Made by a program: the position numbers and the translations under genes | Part shown: positions 45,606 to 57,070 of the stretch, piece after piece | Layout: every line of letters starts with the position of its first letter | Numbering within the stretch: the first letter of the stretch is position 1 | Origin: Morinoia aosen | Taxonomy: Eukaryota; Arthropoda; Malacostraca; Amphipoda; Talitridae | Direction: 5' to 3' | NCBI GenBank assembly: GCA_030386875.1 | Contig: CM059568.1 | Span: 27,646,120 to 27,710,119, forward strand | Length of the DNA stretch: 64,000 nt | Notes under the pieces: generated by a model | The model's input: the letters and a program-made list of their open reading frames with translations, nothing else | What the model was told of the DNA's origin: nothing | Databases searched by the model: none

Positions 45606-46600
45606 AATCTTCGAGATTCAATAGTACTGACGTCAGAAAATGTTTATTCTGAACCATATACTTTAATTATTGAGTTCATCGCTTTGTTGAACTTATTTTA
45701 TTGTTCAGTACAGATTCATCATAGAGTGAACCGATGATATTTATTAGAAAGTTTGTACACTACGCGTAATATATGTATAACGTTATTCATGTATAGCAAT
45801 GAGTTGATTTTTCTGTAATTTCGTACTTCTGTGTGGGTTTTGCTTTTGTATTGTCTGTAAGAACTGTTGACTAAATTTCGTAAGGATTACGTACCAAGAC
45901 AATGTTTTCAGTTATACTTAAATACATTTTTCTTTGAACTCTGAAATGTTTGGCTAGTATTTTGATGAAGCAGGTCGCATCACCATTGACAGCAGCAGTT
46001 AATATTTTTTCTGTTTGCAGAGTATCTCTATAGCTCAGAATAATACTACTGGGGATACTCAGTTTCAAGTACTATATTAATTTTAACTCGGTGTCGTTTT
46101 TCGTTCTTAGCAACAGACGAGGTATGGAAACATCGATAGATTTTTCAGTATGGTTCATTAATATTGCTTGTGTATTATAAGTTCTTTGGTTATATAGTTT
46201 TTTGTTTTTTCGATTGAAAAATAATTTCATACTTGATAGAGGTGCCCAACGGTGAAGCATATTTCATTCAAAATGCTCCTGCGAGGATAGAAGTGAGCTG
46301 CGCTATGGGTAAGACTTTTTCGCAGAAAACAGTTTTCAGCTCTCGATGCTTTCCGGTTTCTTTCGGCATTCCTTATCTTGTTATACATGTCTTTCATCCG
46401 TTCCTAGGTGTGTCATACGGTGTGTGAAAACCCTTTGTATACCAAATTGTTTTTCAGTACACTTTTCAAGCAAGAAATTCGTTTTTGACAAACCCAAGAA
46501 GTATCCATGTGATTCTTATTAAATATACGAAGTGTACGAAAAATTTTCATCAAGCAGTCTGAATCGTCAGCGGTTATGAGGTTTATAAAAATGAAGACTT
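45606..46600. other. Unassigned AT-rich interior sequence
   Basis: No gene or repeat recognised. Confidence 0.35.
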
Positions 46601-47121
46601 GAGCTTCTGTTGAATCAACCGAAACATAAAGAAGCTTCTGGGTAAGTGGCAGTTTCAAGAGATTCTGCTACTACGACAGAGGAACCGGAAATTGTACGGT
46701 CCTCTGATGCATCTGCCACGTGCAGATACATTATGGTGCCCAGTATATATTACATGCGATGTACTTTTGTTACATAGAAGTATAGCTGCAAGGCTATATT
46801 TACGAACCGCAGTGAACGATGCAATAAAAGAACTTTACGAAACTTCCTATTAACGCGGGAAGTCTTCCGCGTTAATAGGAAGTTACTAGTTCTTTTATTG
46901 CACATTTCACTGCGGTCCGTACACATAGCCTTGCAGCTATACTTCAATGTGACAAAAGTACATCGCATGTAATATATACTGGGCACCATAATGTATCTGC
47001 ACGTGGCAGATGCATCAGAGGGCCGTCCAATTTCCGGTTCCTTTGTCGTAGTAACAGAATTTCTTGAAACTGTCACTAACCCAGAGGCTTCTTTATGTTT
47101 CTGTAAATTCAACAGAAGCTC
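46601..47121. repeat. 520-bp foldback (near-perfect inverted repeat)
   Basis: The left arm 46601-46859 and right arm 46866-47121 are reverse complements with few mismatches. They meet at a near-perfect centre (TATTAACGCGGGAAGTCTTC followed by CGCGTTAATA). Both arms carry GCTTCTGTTGAATC/CAACAGAAGC-type copies of the subterminal motif. Short loops of this kind are hard to replicate or clone, which makes the region a likely spot for assembly artefacts or instability. Confidence 0.9.
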
Positions 47122-47424
47122 GTATAGTTTCTAGAGAAATGACGGAAACCTATATTTCGTCCGGCACAATGCCGGCCTCACCCGTTCTAACAACGGACAT
47201 CTAGACGTTCCCTGTGCGAAATACAGAACGTTCACAATATTTCTGTAAATTGAACAGAGATGAAACAATAGTTCCGTTAGACTAACGGTGCGTCTATAGC
47301 AGTCCGTTAACTCAACAGATGTCTGTAACGACAACGGAAGCAAATGATGCATCTGGCGGACTAACAGAGAGAAAAAAACTCTCTGGCGAAAAAGCTGCCA
47401 GACAATTTTCCGTTGTTTTAACAC
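47122..47424. repeat. Right subterminal repeat region
   Basis: Dense copies of the palindromic motif occur: TCTGTAAATTGAACAGA (about 47244), TCCGTTAGACTAACGGT (47272), TCCGTTAACTCAACAGA (47304), TCTGTAACGACAACGGA (47323), and TCCGTTGTTTTAACAC (47409). A separate hairpin CTCTGGCG...CTGCCAG lies near 47380-47403. Such motif-rich ends are where CACTA-type transposases bind. Confidence 0.6.
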
Positions 47425-47442
47425 TTTTTTTTTACAGTGATT

Positions 47443-49828
47443 TGATGCAAAAAATTTTCAAATATCTTCGACTCTTTATTAGGTTGTTTCCTTCCTTTTT
47501 TTCGAAATTAACATAGAAATTGGGTTAGCTTAGAATATAGATCTTGAGAATTAGTTTCAAAACATTGAATGTTAGCAATTGCAGAAGCTCGAAGACAGAC
47601 CCCATGGGAATCCTGCCGTATATGTCATGTTATGTTAGCCAAGAGCTGCAACATATTGCCGGCCTCCCGTCTGAGGTGATTTGGACTACTCGTTAGCACC
47701 CGAGCCCGCTGCAGCGGTGCGCGTACGGTGGCAATGTTCTCTCCTCTGAATGACTGAAGGTAAACCAAATCAGAAAATGTTGTCCTCGCACCAAATTTGG
47801 ACGAAGATGTTGATGGTGACTCAAAACAGCCTGGGTAGCTAATTTTTTGAAATAAAAGCCCGATTCAATCATGAATGAATGTTATGTTACTATACATAAT
47901 TCTTGAAAGAAAGAAACAATAATTGTTTTAATTTTTTGTATTTAATTATTCTTTGTAAATTGAGGTAATGATAATCTATAAGAATAATTTTGAAAGTCTT
48001 TAGATCAAGAATTTCTCAATAATGGCGGAAGGATCAAGAGTAACATTTGGACAATTTTCTCATAAGTTCTACCGCCAAATATTTTTTCAATTTCAATATC
48101 ATACGAGTAAGACGCTGTCATTGATTGTTTTGCACACCTCAGAATTAGAAATTGGCGAGTGAAATATAACTTTACGTTATATGAGGTCTGCAGACTAGAT
48201 ATGATCGTTCAGAAAAAGGTAAATCAACTACTATGAACAGTGGTGCTCAATAGCTCGTAGTTTGCGACTGGCTGTGGTACATTATATCCGACTTCTCTTT
48301 CAGCTCAAATTTTTTTATCTTAACATAGGCGCATTTAAAGTTTTCACTTTCTTGCGGTTTTCTAGCCTAGTAAAGCTTAGCATACTTGTTTATCGACAGC
48401 TTTTTTGCCATATCTTCGACTTTATTGAGCAGCGAGATCCAGTGATGGAATTAGTGATTACGAAATGAAAAAAGTGAAAAGAGAAAGATTACACACACGC
48501 GCGCACGAATGAGGACTCGGTATGAGTGAATGAACTTACCACGAGTCCGTCCTGACGTGACCTCAGAGCATGAATGAACTCATCGTACGCTCGGTGCGGG
48601 GCATGAATGGAGCACCCATCCTTTGTCCGGATCTCTGCCCCCGTCTGAGAATTTGCCCTCGGGACTCAGGTCAATCGTCCGACAGACCGGTTCTGCAGTC
48701 GCGTTATCCACCTCGTATTCTCATACGAATAACACTAGCTGCTCAGTGGTCAGTCAAGTTTCGCATCACAGAACATCGTGCAGAGAAAATAGTGAAACTA
48801 GTTTGAAAATTAGCGCTTTGAGCCAAAGTTATTTCTATCAGTTGTTTTTTGGTACACAGACCTCAATACGGATATGATTAGAGTATACTCGAATAAGTGA
48901 CGCTTTTTCCGTTTTATATTCACGCTTCTCGCTCTATGCTGGCAAACGTTGAACAATAATATCATCAGAGTTCGTAATTGTTTTATTGAAACCATGAAAT
49001 TTAGACCATATATTCTCAACGGCCAACACTTCTTAGGTTTCGCGTTATTGAATCAATCTCTATTTGATCAATTCTGTGGCACAGGAATTTCCAGTAAAGC
49101 TCAAATTTGTCATATTTCTATCAGCGACCGCAGCTCACGAACGACGAAGAGCTAAGCGATGCGATCGCGGCACTGAATTACGTGCTTGTGCACTTCAGCG
49201 AAATATTTTAATTTAAATTATAGTATCGCTTGTCAAATCAAGAGAAATGTTTGAGCTTCGTATACTGGGACACTAGCTGGGAAAATTAGCGCGTATTTTG
49301 AGAGCGGAGTGCCTACTTCCGTCATCACTCTGGCTGACTGGCGCGAGGCCACCCTGGCTCGCTCATCTCCTTAATTGCTGGGCCTATTTGTCCTCACACG
49401 GCAGCGCGCGCACTCATTTTGATGGCAATTATTGCTCGAGGGAACTTAACTCAGTTTATAACTAATTATTGCGCTAGTGCTCAGGGCAGTTGCAGCGCAT
49501 TCATATTCAGTGCTCCCTCCTGATCACGTAATGGGAAAATGCTGAGCGCTCATTTTAAAGCAAAATCTTGTCTAGCCAGATCAAACATTCAAAATTTAGA
49601 CCACCTTTATTAACATAGAGGAGCTCGATGTTTGAATTTAATCGTGTTCGTAACGCGTGCTTCAACTGAATATAAACCACTTTAATATCATATGTTTAAT
49701 TAATTATTAGTGTTGAACTAAACACGACCCAGAAAATATCGAGTATGAGAACAAAATTAAAAGTAAGAATTTTTGATGAAACACAATTGCTGCGTAACTG
49801 CAGTCTGTCAAACGAAGACTTTGGAGCT
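47443..49828. other. Unassigned sequence
   Basis: No gene recognised. GC-richer patches at 47640-47760, 48540-48720 and 49310-49420 show no identifiable domain. A short CACACGCGCG run is at about 48492-48505. Confidence 0.35.
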
Positions 49829-50040
49829 TGTTCTGCCGACAGCTGAATTGTCCGCTCTACCAGCTGCTAAAGAGTCTGCTCTACCAACAGCTCAAGTGTC
49901 TGCTCTACCAGCTGCTAAAGAGTCTGCTCTACCAACAGCTGAAGTGTCTGCTCTACCAGCTGCTAAAGAGTCTGCTCTACCAACAGCTGAAGTGTCTGCT
50001 CTACCAGCTCTTGAAGCGTCCGTCCCTCCAACGGCTCTGC
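49829..50040. repeat. 24/48-bp tandem repeat, about 8 half units
   Basis: TCTGCTCTACCAGCTGCTAA and TCTGCTCTACCAACAGCTGA half units (24 bp each) alternate to make a 48-bp unit. Because 24 is a multiple of three, a plus-strand frame (49773-50204, 143 codons) reads SALPAAKE/SALPTAEV repeats. A second frame reads QLLKSLLY repeats. I saw no splice or domain support for a gene, but the in-frame period keeps it possible. Confidence 0.9.
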
Positions 50041-50946
50041 GCTCGTTCTACCGACAGCAGGAGTGTGCGAGTCGCAGCTCGTACGTCGTGAAATTACAAC
50101 CACGGAACGCTAGTCACAATATTTATCTTAGACGTTCGGAGAAAATAACAAATACTGAGAAATGTAATTATACGACAGACCATGCCTTATACTTTTCATT
50201 CTAATTTGCTCGGAATAGTTCGTAATCTGGATCGTCAACTAAGGAAAAATAATCCGCTTTGAGTTTCAATACGATATTTCAGTGACCTCAATAGCGATAA
50301 TTTCGTTGTCGCTGTAACTTGCTCAGACCTATAAAATTCGTTGGTCAACAAAACACTTAGGTCGCTACAACCTCGTTTTGCATCGTTCTCGAGTACAATT
50401 TTTAAAAGAACATGCTTAAACAAAGATTCCCCAATTTAACCTTTTCACTTCCAGTTCTTCAATTTAGATGAAGCACCACTTGATGCGGACTAAATTCACT
50501 TCTTCAGTTGTCATAATCTTTCGGTCACGTCCTCAGGGTTAGTTAACTTTTATGGACCCAAATCTGAACTCCATAAACAATTTTGATGTCGCTTTTTCGT
50601 TGCGAGCGTCCTTACCCGATTACTTTTTTGCGGGCGACCGTTATTGAATCTGCCACTTTTATTCCGTCTGCCATTTTTATCAGAGCGGACTTTTTGTCTC
50701 GCGAAAATTCAAGCGCCCTGCCCTAACCTTCGTCGCTTTTTTGTCAATTTTCGGAAACTTTCGCCACAGGCAATTTGAGTCGGAATTTCAAATTCGCTCC
50801 CTGTACCGCAAAGTTGGCCATTTGAATGGAAACACACGCCAGCCGGTTTGATACCATGCAAGACTTGCGCTCTCTGCTCTGATAACGTCAATTGGAGCAA
50901 TTATCTATGAATACCTTCTCTATTGCCGAACTTCATTCTCTGTCTT
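50041..50946. other. Unassigned sequence
   Basis: No gene or element recognised. Confidence 0.35.
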
Positions 50947-51205
50947 GATATTTAAACTAGAGGCAATATCTCCGTCTTGATATTGGTTCCGAGACACTAT
51001 CTCCGCCTTGGTATTAGCTGTCGAGGCGATACATTCATGATGTTTAACTTCGACGCACTGTCTTCGTCTTGATGCTTAGTCTCGAAACACTATTTTCGCC
51101 TCGATGTTTAGTTTCAAGGAGCTATTCTTGCTTTGATGTTTTGTCTCACGGCAATATATTTCCTCCTTGATGTTCTGTCTCGAGCAGCCGTTTCAGCCTT
51201 AATAC
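50947..51205. repeat. Degenerate 32-bp tandem repeat, about 8 units
   Basis: Units of the form GATGTTTAGTCTCGAAACAC plus TATCTTCGCCTT follow one another with 29-34-bp spacing and heavy divergence. The array may continue weakly to about 51235. Confidence 0.75.
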
Positions 51206-53149
51206 GTTTCCAGCCGCAATCTCTTCCGTATCAAAGGCTGGAGCCGATGTGTCCGCCTTCCTAGCGCCATAACACTATCTCTTCCTTCCACCGCAGTCCA
51301 GGCCCTATGTGTTTCGTTTCTGTGCCAGAGCCGACCGCACAACGGACAACAAATGCAACTCGAGCAACAGGACTACGAATGCATTGGATGTATCGTAATA
51401 GGAAAAAATGACCTGAATTTCAAGTTATGCTTTGCAGCATCCTTTATATATTAAAACAGTTTCTCTGTGGCTAGTATGTATACGATTTTAGTTGAGTTCA
51501 TCAGTTTTTGTATATTTTGCTTTTCGATTCTAAACTGGTTTTGTTTCTTCTACAGTGCGTCACATAAGGTTGCCTAGCTGTCGTGATAGAGATGGGGAGG
51601 AGCGTAGAAACGAAGTGAGTTCTGACACGCGACTGCCGGAGGCTAGTTTCCAGTTAGGTTTCTTAATCGACGTTGCAAAAACTCTTAAAAATTTATGAAC
51701 GTTGAAGCGCTAAAACTTCATAGAGAAATTGTCCAGTTTTTGTAGTCAAATCATTTTATCATTTTAATAAAAACCTCCGGCAGAGGTAATTAAATGATTA
51801 ATTGATCGTTGCATACCTAAAAGGCTCTTGAAACAGAGGTCACTTAGTGGTTAAAGTTCTTCGCATGCACACCTTTGACGGAGAGGAAATGAGAAAACTC
51901 TTAGAAAAAATCCAATAAGGGTCTTAAAAAATATATTACACCAATGCATATTTCTTCTTGAAAATTTATGCTCACTTGCCTATACACATTGATAGTAAAC
52001 ATCAGATGAAATTTAACCATAAATCATACGTTTCATTTCGTAACGTTTTAAAGTAGATATCAGTTAATTCAAATAAACCAGACGGTACAAGCTGTCGCTA
52101 TGAATAGTACGAAAAAGCGCAAAGTTCAACTCGAAAAATTTCATTAGTCGCTAATCCACGTCGGTGCAGCGCCCTCTGGCGGGGCAACGCTACTGCGTAA
52201 TTTATACGTGAACAAAATGCTTCAGGCCGAATGCTCAACAAGTACAAATACAAACACTAATAATCAACCTAGTTTCAGAAAATGAGGATTTGAAGGTAAA
52301 ATGAAATTCTTGCAAAAACTGATAAACTTTTTACAACATGAATTCAAGCTCATTAAACATTTGATGGTGTTCGGGTTAGAATAATACCGCAAATCCGGCT
52401 GCGACCAGCCATCCGGTTGGATTGTCTTTTAGGGTACAAGAATCATAATTATTCTTCTAAAATTATAGAGCATAGCCTCGAAAAACTCTCTGCGTGTCTT
52501 TTCCAATGGGACTATTTCAGATGTAAGTTCAAGTGGAATTTCCAGCACAATGAAGTTGCAATATCCTTTCGTATCCTCATGCCACAGATGAACTTTGATT
52601 CAGTAAGTTCTATATAAATATCATTATTATTGAGATATCACTCCTCGAAACATAAAACACATAGATAAAAGCTTATTGCGGCTGACTTCCATTATGGTAT
52701 TTCAGTTATCCTCATCATGAACCGGATTTCTAAAGAGTTTTGTTAGCGGTTTAATTAGAGAATCCAATTCAGAGTTCCAGTCATCTCACTTGGCTGTGAC
52801 TGAACAATAATAAAGTCCTGGCTTGCTCACTCTACTGCCACGGCCCGCCACCCTCTCGCCAAGTGTTCCATTACAGTCCGCCACCAGCGCCGGACTGCCA
52901 CTCGGCGGCCCGCGTCTCACCTCGGGTGAAGAGGCAGGGAGTGGAGTGGAGAGCATGCAGCGCGCTGAGTGGTTCGGTGTTCTCTGAACTATTCCTCCCA
53001 TCAGCAATTTAGAGAGAATGAGGCTCATTAACTTGTGAAGAAATTGCGAAGGATTTTCATTGCCTCAAATACCGCACGTTGATGACATACTTAGTTTCTT
53101 CTCATCACATTGTTACGGAATTACCTCTTACGTAAACAGTATACTAAAG
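51206..53149. other. Unassigned sequence
   Basis: No gene recognised. CAGCGCCCTCTGGCGG at about 52169-52184 resembles a CTCF motif on the minus strand. A GC-rich patch at 52820-52960 yields an 80-codon minus frame without a recognisable domain. Confidence 0.35.
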
Positions 53150-53430
53150 CCCTCTTCGTTTGCTGTTTGGTATTACCTCCTGCATCAGTAGTAAGGTAAT
53201 TAGAACTGTATCATATGTGTAGTGCAGTCTGGTGTTTCAGATGTGTAGTAATACCTCCTACATCAGTTGTGTTCTATGTATTACTTACTGTATCACTCCT
53301 GACCTTTCACCTTCCGCATCAATTTTGCGATGTTACCTGCCATGTCAGTTTTCAGGCATTGTATAGTGTTACTTCCGCTATCTGTTGTATGGTATTATTC
53401 TACCACACAGTCCGAGGAAGCGGAGGGAAT
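53150..53430. repeat. Degenerate 26-30-bp tandem repeat, family member 1
   Basis: Diverged units like GGTATTACCTCCTGCATCAG followed by TTGTG recur roughly every 26-30 bp, for example near 53170, 53250, 53330 and 53390. The same unit type appears at 56.75-57.07 kb. Confidence 0.7.
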
Positions 53431-54174
53431 GAAGTGACATGTCTTGAAATACACGTTCTATTATACAAAATAATCGACATAATATTATGCTCTCCAATAC
53501 ATAAATAAACACGAATATGACATACATTTTCAGGGAAATGTTCTGCTTTGGTTGCTTTAAAAACGCATTTTTTCGACTCAATCGTTCGGAAGAGATAGCA
53601 GTGGCGCGTTATAGAGGTGGCGGCTGAGCGAGCGTGTAGTGCGTGTATTCTTTCGCGCGTGGCCTGACTGAATGAGAAGGTATCAAGGTTGTCTCAGGTG
53701 AAATGTCGTATTTAGAGTAGTTTTCATTGTCAAATATGTATTAGCCTGAATATTTGTACGCAAATAATAAATCTTAAGTCTGCTTCATTTCAGACTTTTT
53801 GTAAATCTCTACTCTTATTCTTACGGATATGTTGACAACCAAACAATGACGACTTATTTTCATAGTACGAATACGAGCAGGGTCACTCGGCCGCCGAAGC
53901 CTTACCAAACATCGAGCGAGCCTATGGTAGCAAATTGATGTTATTACTACTACTACTATACTACTATGGTAGCGATGTTATTGATACCAAAACTGTTCCG
54001 AGATGGTTTCAAAGATTTCATATTGGTACCCCCATGCCTCTTTTTTTTAGCTACGGTGGACAAGCTGTAAAGTCCGAATTATAAAAATTTGCCCCATCTT
54101 TCGTATTCTTCTGATATTTTTAAAATTCTTATTATCCTTTGTTCAAGTTTTTTTAACTTTATATTCGCGATAAA
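53431..54174. other. Unassigned sequence with (TAC)n tract
   Basis: There is a short (ACT)n run at about 53946-53966. Otherwise nothing recognisable. Confidence 0.4.
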
Positions 54175-54548
54175 ATGTTCTTAAATAATGAAAGTGTAAA
54201 GCAAGCACTTGAGCAGTTCACTCGTGAAAAATATGGCAAGTTCTTTGCAGATGGAATATATGCTTTAGAAAAATATAATGCGAAGGTCATAGAGAAAGAA
54301 GGATCATACTTGGTTAAAATAAACACTTCACGACAATCATTTTCTTTAATTTTCCAATGCGACATTTCATGCGAGACAACCAAACATATAAGGATTTCAT
54401 CGAAAGACGGGCATTCGAGTCGAGACTCGGACTCGACTGTTTGTTGTTGTGCGATAAATCCAAGCCTTTGCGTAAACATTGTCCAGACCAACATTGCGAG
54501 GAAGGTGAGCGTGTGAAGGCGCATAAATTAACTGATGTTTTTTTCTGA
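54175..54548 (+). CDS. Unidentified small coding candidate
   Basis: The frame from ATG 54175 reads SVKQALEQFTREKYGKFFAD and ALEKYNAKVIEKEGSYLVKI, which looks protein-like. From about 54357 a second frame (RDNQTYKDFIERRAFESRLG, then CLLLCDKSKPLRKHCPDQHC) also looks protein-like. A single frameshift near 54350-54360 could therefore join them into one product with a C-terminal Cys/His cluster. No family is recognised. A decayed transposon or retrogene fragment is as likely as a host gene. Confidence 0.25.
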
Positions 54549-56749
54549 AACATTAGGCTCTTTAGTAGGCGCTTAGATTCATGCTTTAAAATGATGCAGG
54601 TGCTCATGAGCATCACAAGCTGGCGGGCGTTCCTCAAGCTTGCGATGCACGACACCATGCAGTGAGCAGAGCATGTGCAAACTAAAACAGAACAATGGAA
54701 AAGAGCCTGGGTTTTTCAGTAATTGATGATTTAATGCACCTTTAGATGTACACTTGTAGAGTGATGCTTTGGAAATCATAATTCCGTAAAAATATTTGCG
54801 GTTTCGGCCGACCTAGAGGAGGTGACGCTTCACGTCGCAGCCATCGCTCGCGAGTAAAGATAGCGCGTATATCTTTGTATTTATGCTTGTAAGCCTCGGC
54901 ATTTTTTTTCAAACAATTACAAGAAGTAATGATTTTATATTCATAATGCAGTGTAGGCGTATTTTCACCAGTGCAATATATTAAAATGATATGGGTTACC
55001 ATTCAAATCATGTTTTGATTTAAAAGAGAAATAAAGTGTTGGGACTGCTCGTTGTGAGGCCGTTTACAAGAAGAATATGGTAAGATCTTTGATTGTTGTA
55101 TATACTGTGTGGGAGCGTCACATTCAAAGACTTATATGACATGCGCTCATTTGATTGCACTGCTCAGCTCGCTCCCAGTGAACGAAAACAAAATTCTTAT
55201 AAATTATTTTTTTCTTATTTCCATTATCGGGTGCATCTCCAATTATTCACGAAGACAGGGTTGTAAGATATCTTATTTTAGTGAGTGGTATTTAAAACAG
55301 GAATTTTGTTCACAAGATGGGAACAGGCGAAGACAAACCGAACGGGAGCTCAATCGTTGTCCAGGAGAATGTCTGCGCCAACAGAATTGGAACTTGAGGC
55401 TTGCAACCTGTCTTCAAGCCGCTAGCCATTTGCATCGTCAGGAATTTACCATGGTCTTGCAGTTTGAATTGATCCAGCCATTTATGCTGCCAGAAACCTG
55501 CAGCTTGCATGCAACCCTACAAACTACAACCGGGCAGAATACAGTCATCTTATTGTGCCATTTGAGTAACAAACGGAGTCGTTGTTCTGAATCTTTTCCA
55601 TTACGATCGAAATTTTGAACCTCAGGGGAACGATTTGCACTCATATGTCATTCGTAATGTCAGTGAATTGCCTCGGGCTTGCAGCCTGCATGCAAACAAG
55701 ATATCAAACGCCAGCATAATTGTAACCCATTTGTTAGGGAAGCAAGCGTACCACTTTCGGCATACAGAAATAATGCAACAACTTTTGGCAAGCAGCAAAG
55801 GGTTAGTCATTGGTTTGGAAGTAATGTAACCACCTGCGGCAGTCATCGGTGCTGCTCACTCATCCGGTTGTCATAAGGAAAATGTGAAGGGCGTTGATAA
55901 AACCAACGTCAAAGCAAGGATACGAGTCTTTTACTGCGCCATAAGGAAAAGGTCGTGGTACTTCCCCAATGAGTGCGAGTCAAAAAGCTTGAATTGGAAA
56001 ATATGATCAAAACTATATTACAATAAGGTCATGGTGGAAACAATGTCAATTGTTCTTCTTGATGCAAATGATTCATTGTGTTTCCCGCAAAAAGGGGTAC
56101 GATATATAGACCAAATAGTAAGAGGTTGATTTAAAAAACACATAGAGCAATATTTTCATTGACGATTCTACAGTGATAAAACCAGTGATCATTGTAATGA
56201 AATTTGTATTACTATTATATTGGATTGGAATGCAAATTAGGTCAGTACCCCCGTTTGGACAGCAAAAGAAGATTGCTGACGTTCAACTTGAGTGCGTGTA
56301 ATTCTGGTCACTGAGCTTTGTTCGGTCTTGATTGAAAGAACGTTCAACGTAAACGGGCTGAGCGTGCGGCTGATGCTATCATTTTATCTAAACTGTTACA
56401 TGTAGTAAGCGCCTCGTGCCGTAATTCTTTCGCTGTATTTCATTACAGTAATGGCCACACATCTAACACTGTTTTGCATGGAGTTTTGAAATATTGCGAA
56501 TGGCGCGTTTCATACGTGATGTCAGTCATTCCCTCTACGAGCATCCTGTCGAATAAAGTGATGTAATATTCTAGTGTTGTTTTCTCCGCATGAAAGTCTG
56601 CCCGTCGAATAATTAATTCACTACTTCTTAGTCTTTCCTTTGCCATTTGTGTGAGCATTTTATCTCTATCTTTCTCTCAATGGTTTTTTATTCCTTTCAG
56701 TGAGATCATATGAACAATTTCTCGGTAACGCCAAATATTATCTTCCCTA
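54549..56749. other. Unassigned sequence
   Basis: An open frame of 169 codons at 55109-55618 (plus) has no recognisable domain and is overlapped by minus-strand frames. No repeats beyond a few GCTTGCAxCCTG-like strings (about 55400, 55500, 55678). Confidence 0.35.
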
Positions 56750-57070
56750 TAAGCTGAATGATATTGCCTATTTACCACATGTGTGACATTACCGAACAAT
56801 AGACCGACTGGTATTACTGCACGCGTCAGATATGCCATATTGCCTTGATCAGTTGTGAGATATTATCTTTCATGCGAACTGAACGTATTACTCCTTCTAC
56901 CTGTAATACCTCAAATGCTAGTTGTATGGTAATACTTTCTGTAGCAGTTGTGGAGTAATGCCTTCTGTATCAGTAGTGTGATATAACCTCTTTTGTATTC
57001 TGGCGAGTATCGTATCTTGCATACGTAGTGTCACATTACCTCCATTGAAAACCATTTGGTAAAACTTTCT
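56750..57070. repeat. Degenerate 26-30-bp tandem repeat, family member 2
   Basis: Units such as GGTAATACTTTCTGTAGCAG followed by TTGTG, and GAGTAATGCCTTCTGTATCAG followed by TAGTG, repeat through this stretch. They match the array at 53.15-53.43 kb in unit, phase and orientation. Confidence 0.7.

Larger units (their letters stand above)
38012..47439. mobile_element. Candidate CACTA/EnSpm-like DNA transposon, 9.4 kb
   Basis: The left end CACTGTAAAAAAAAA (38012-38026) is matched by its exact reverse complement at 47425-47439. Both are flanked by ATT (38009-38011 and 47440-47442), giving a 15-bp terminal inverted repeat and a 3-bp duplication. Animal EnSpm/CACTA elements begin CACTG or CACTA, duplicate 2-3 bp, and have motif-rich subterminal regions, which are also seen here. 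No transposase could be read inside. The element would therefore be non-autonomous, decayed or split into small exons, and it contains several nested insertions. Alternatively the two ends belong to two separate truncated copies of one MITE-like family. Confidence 0.5.
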
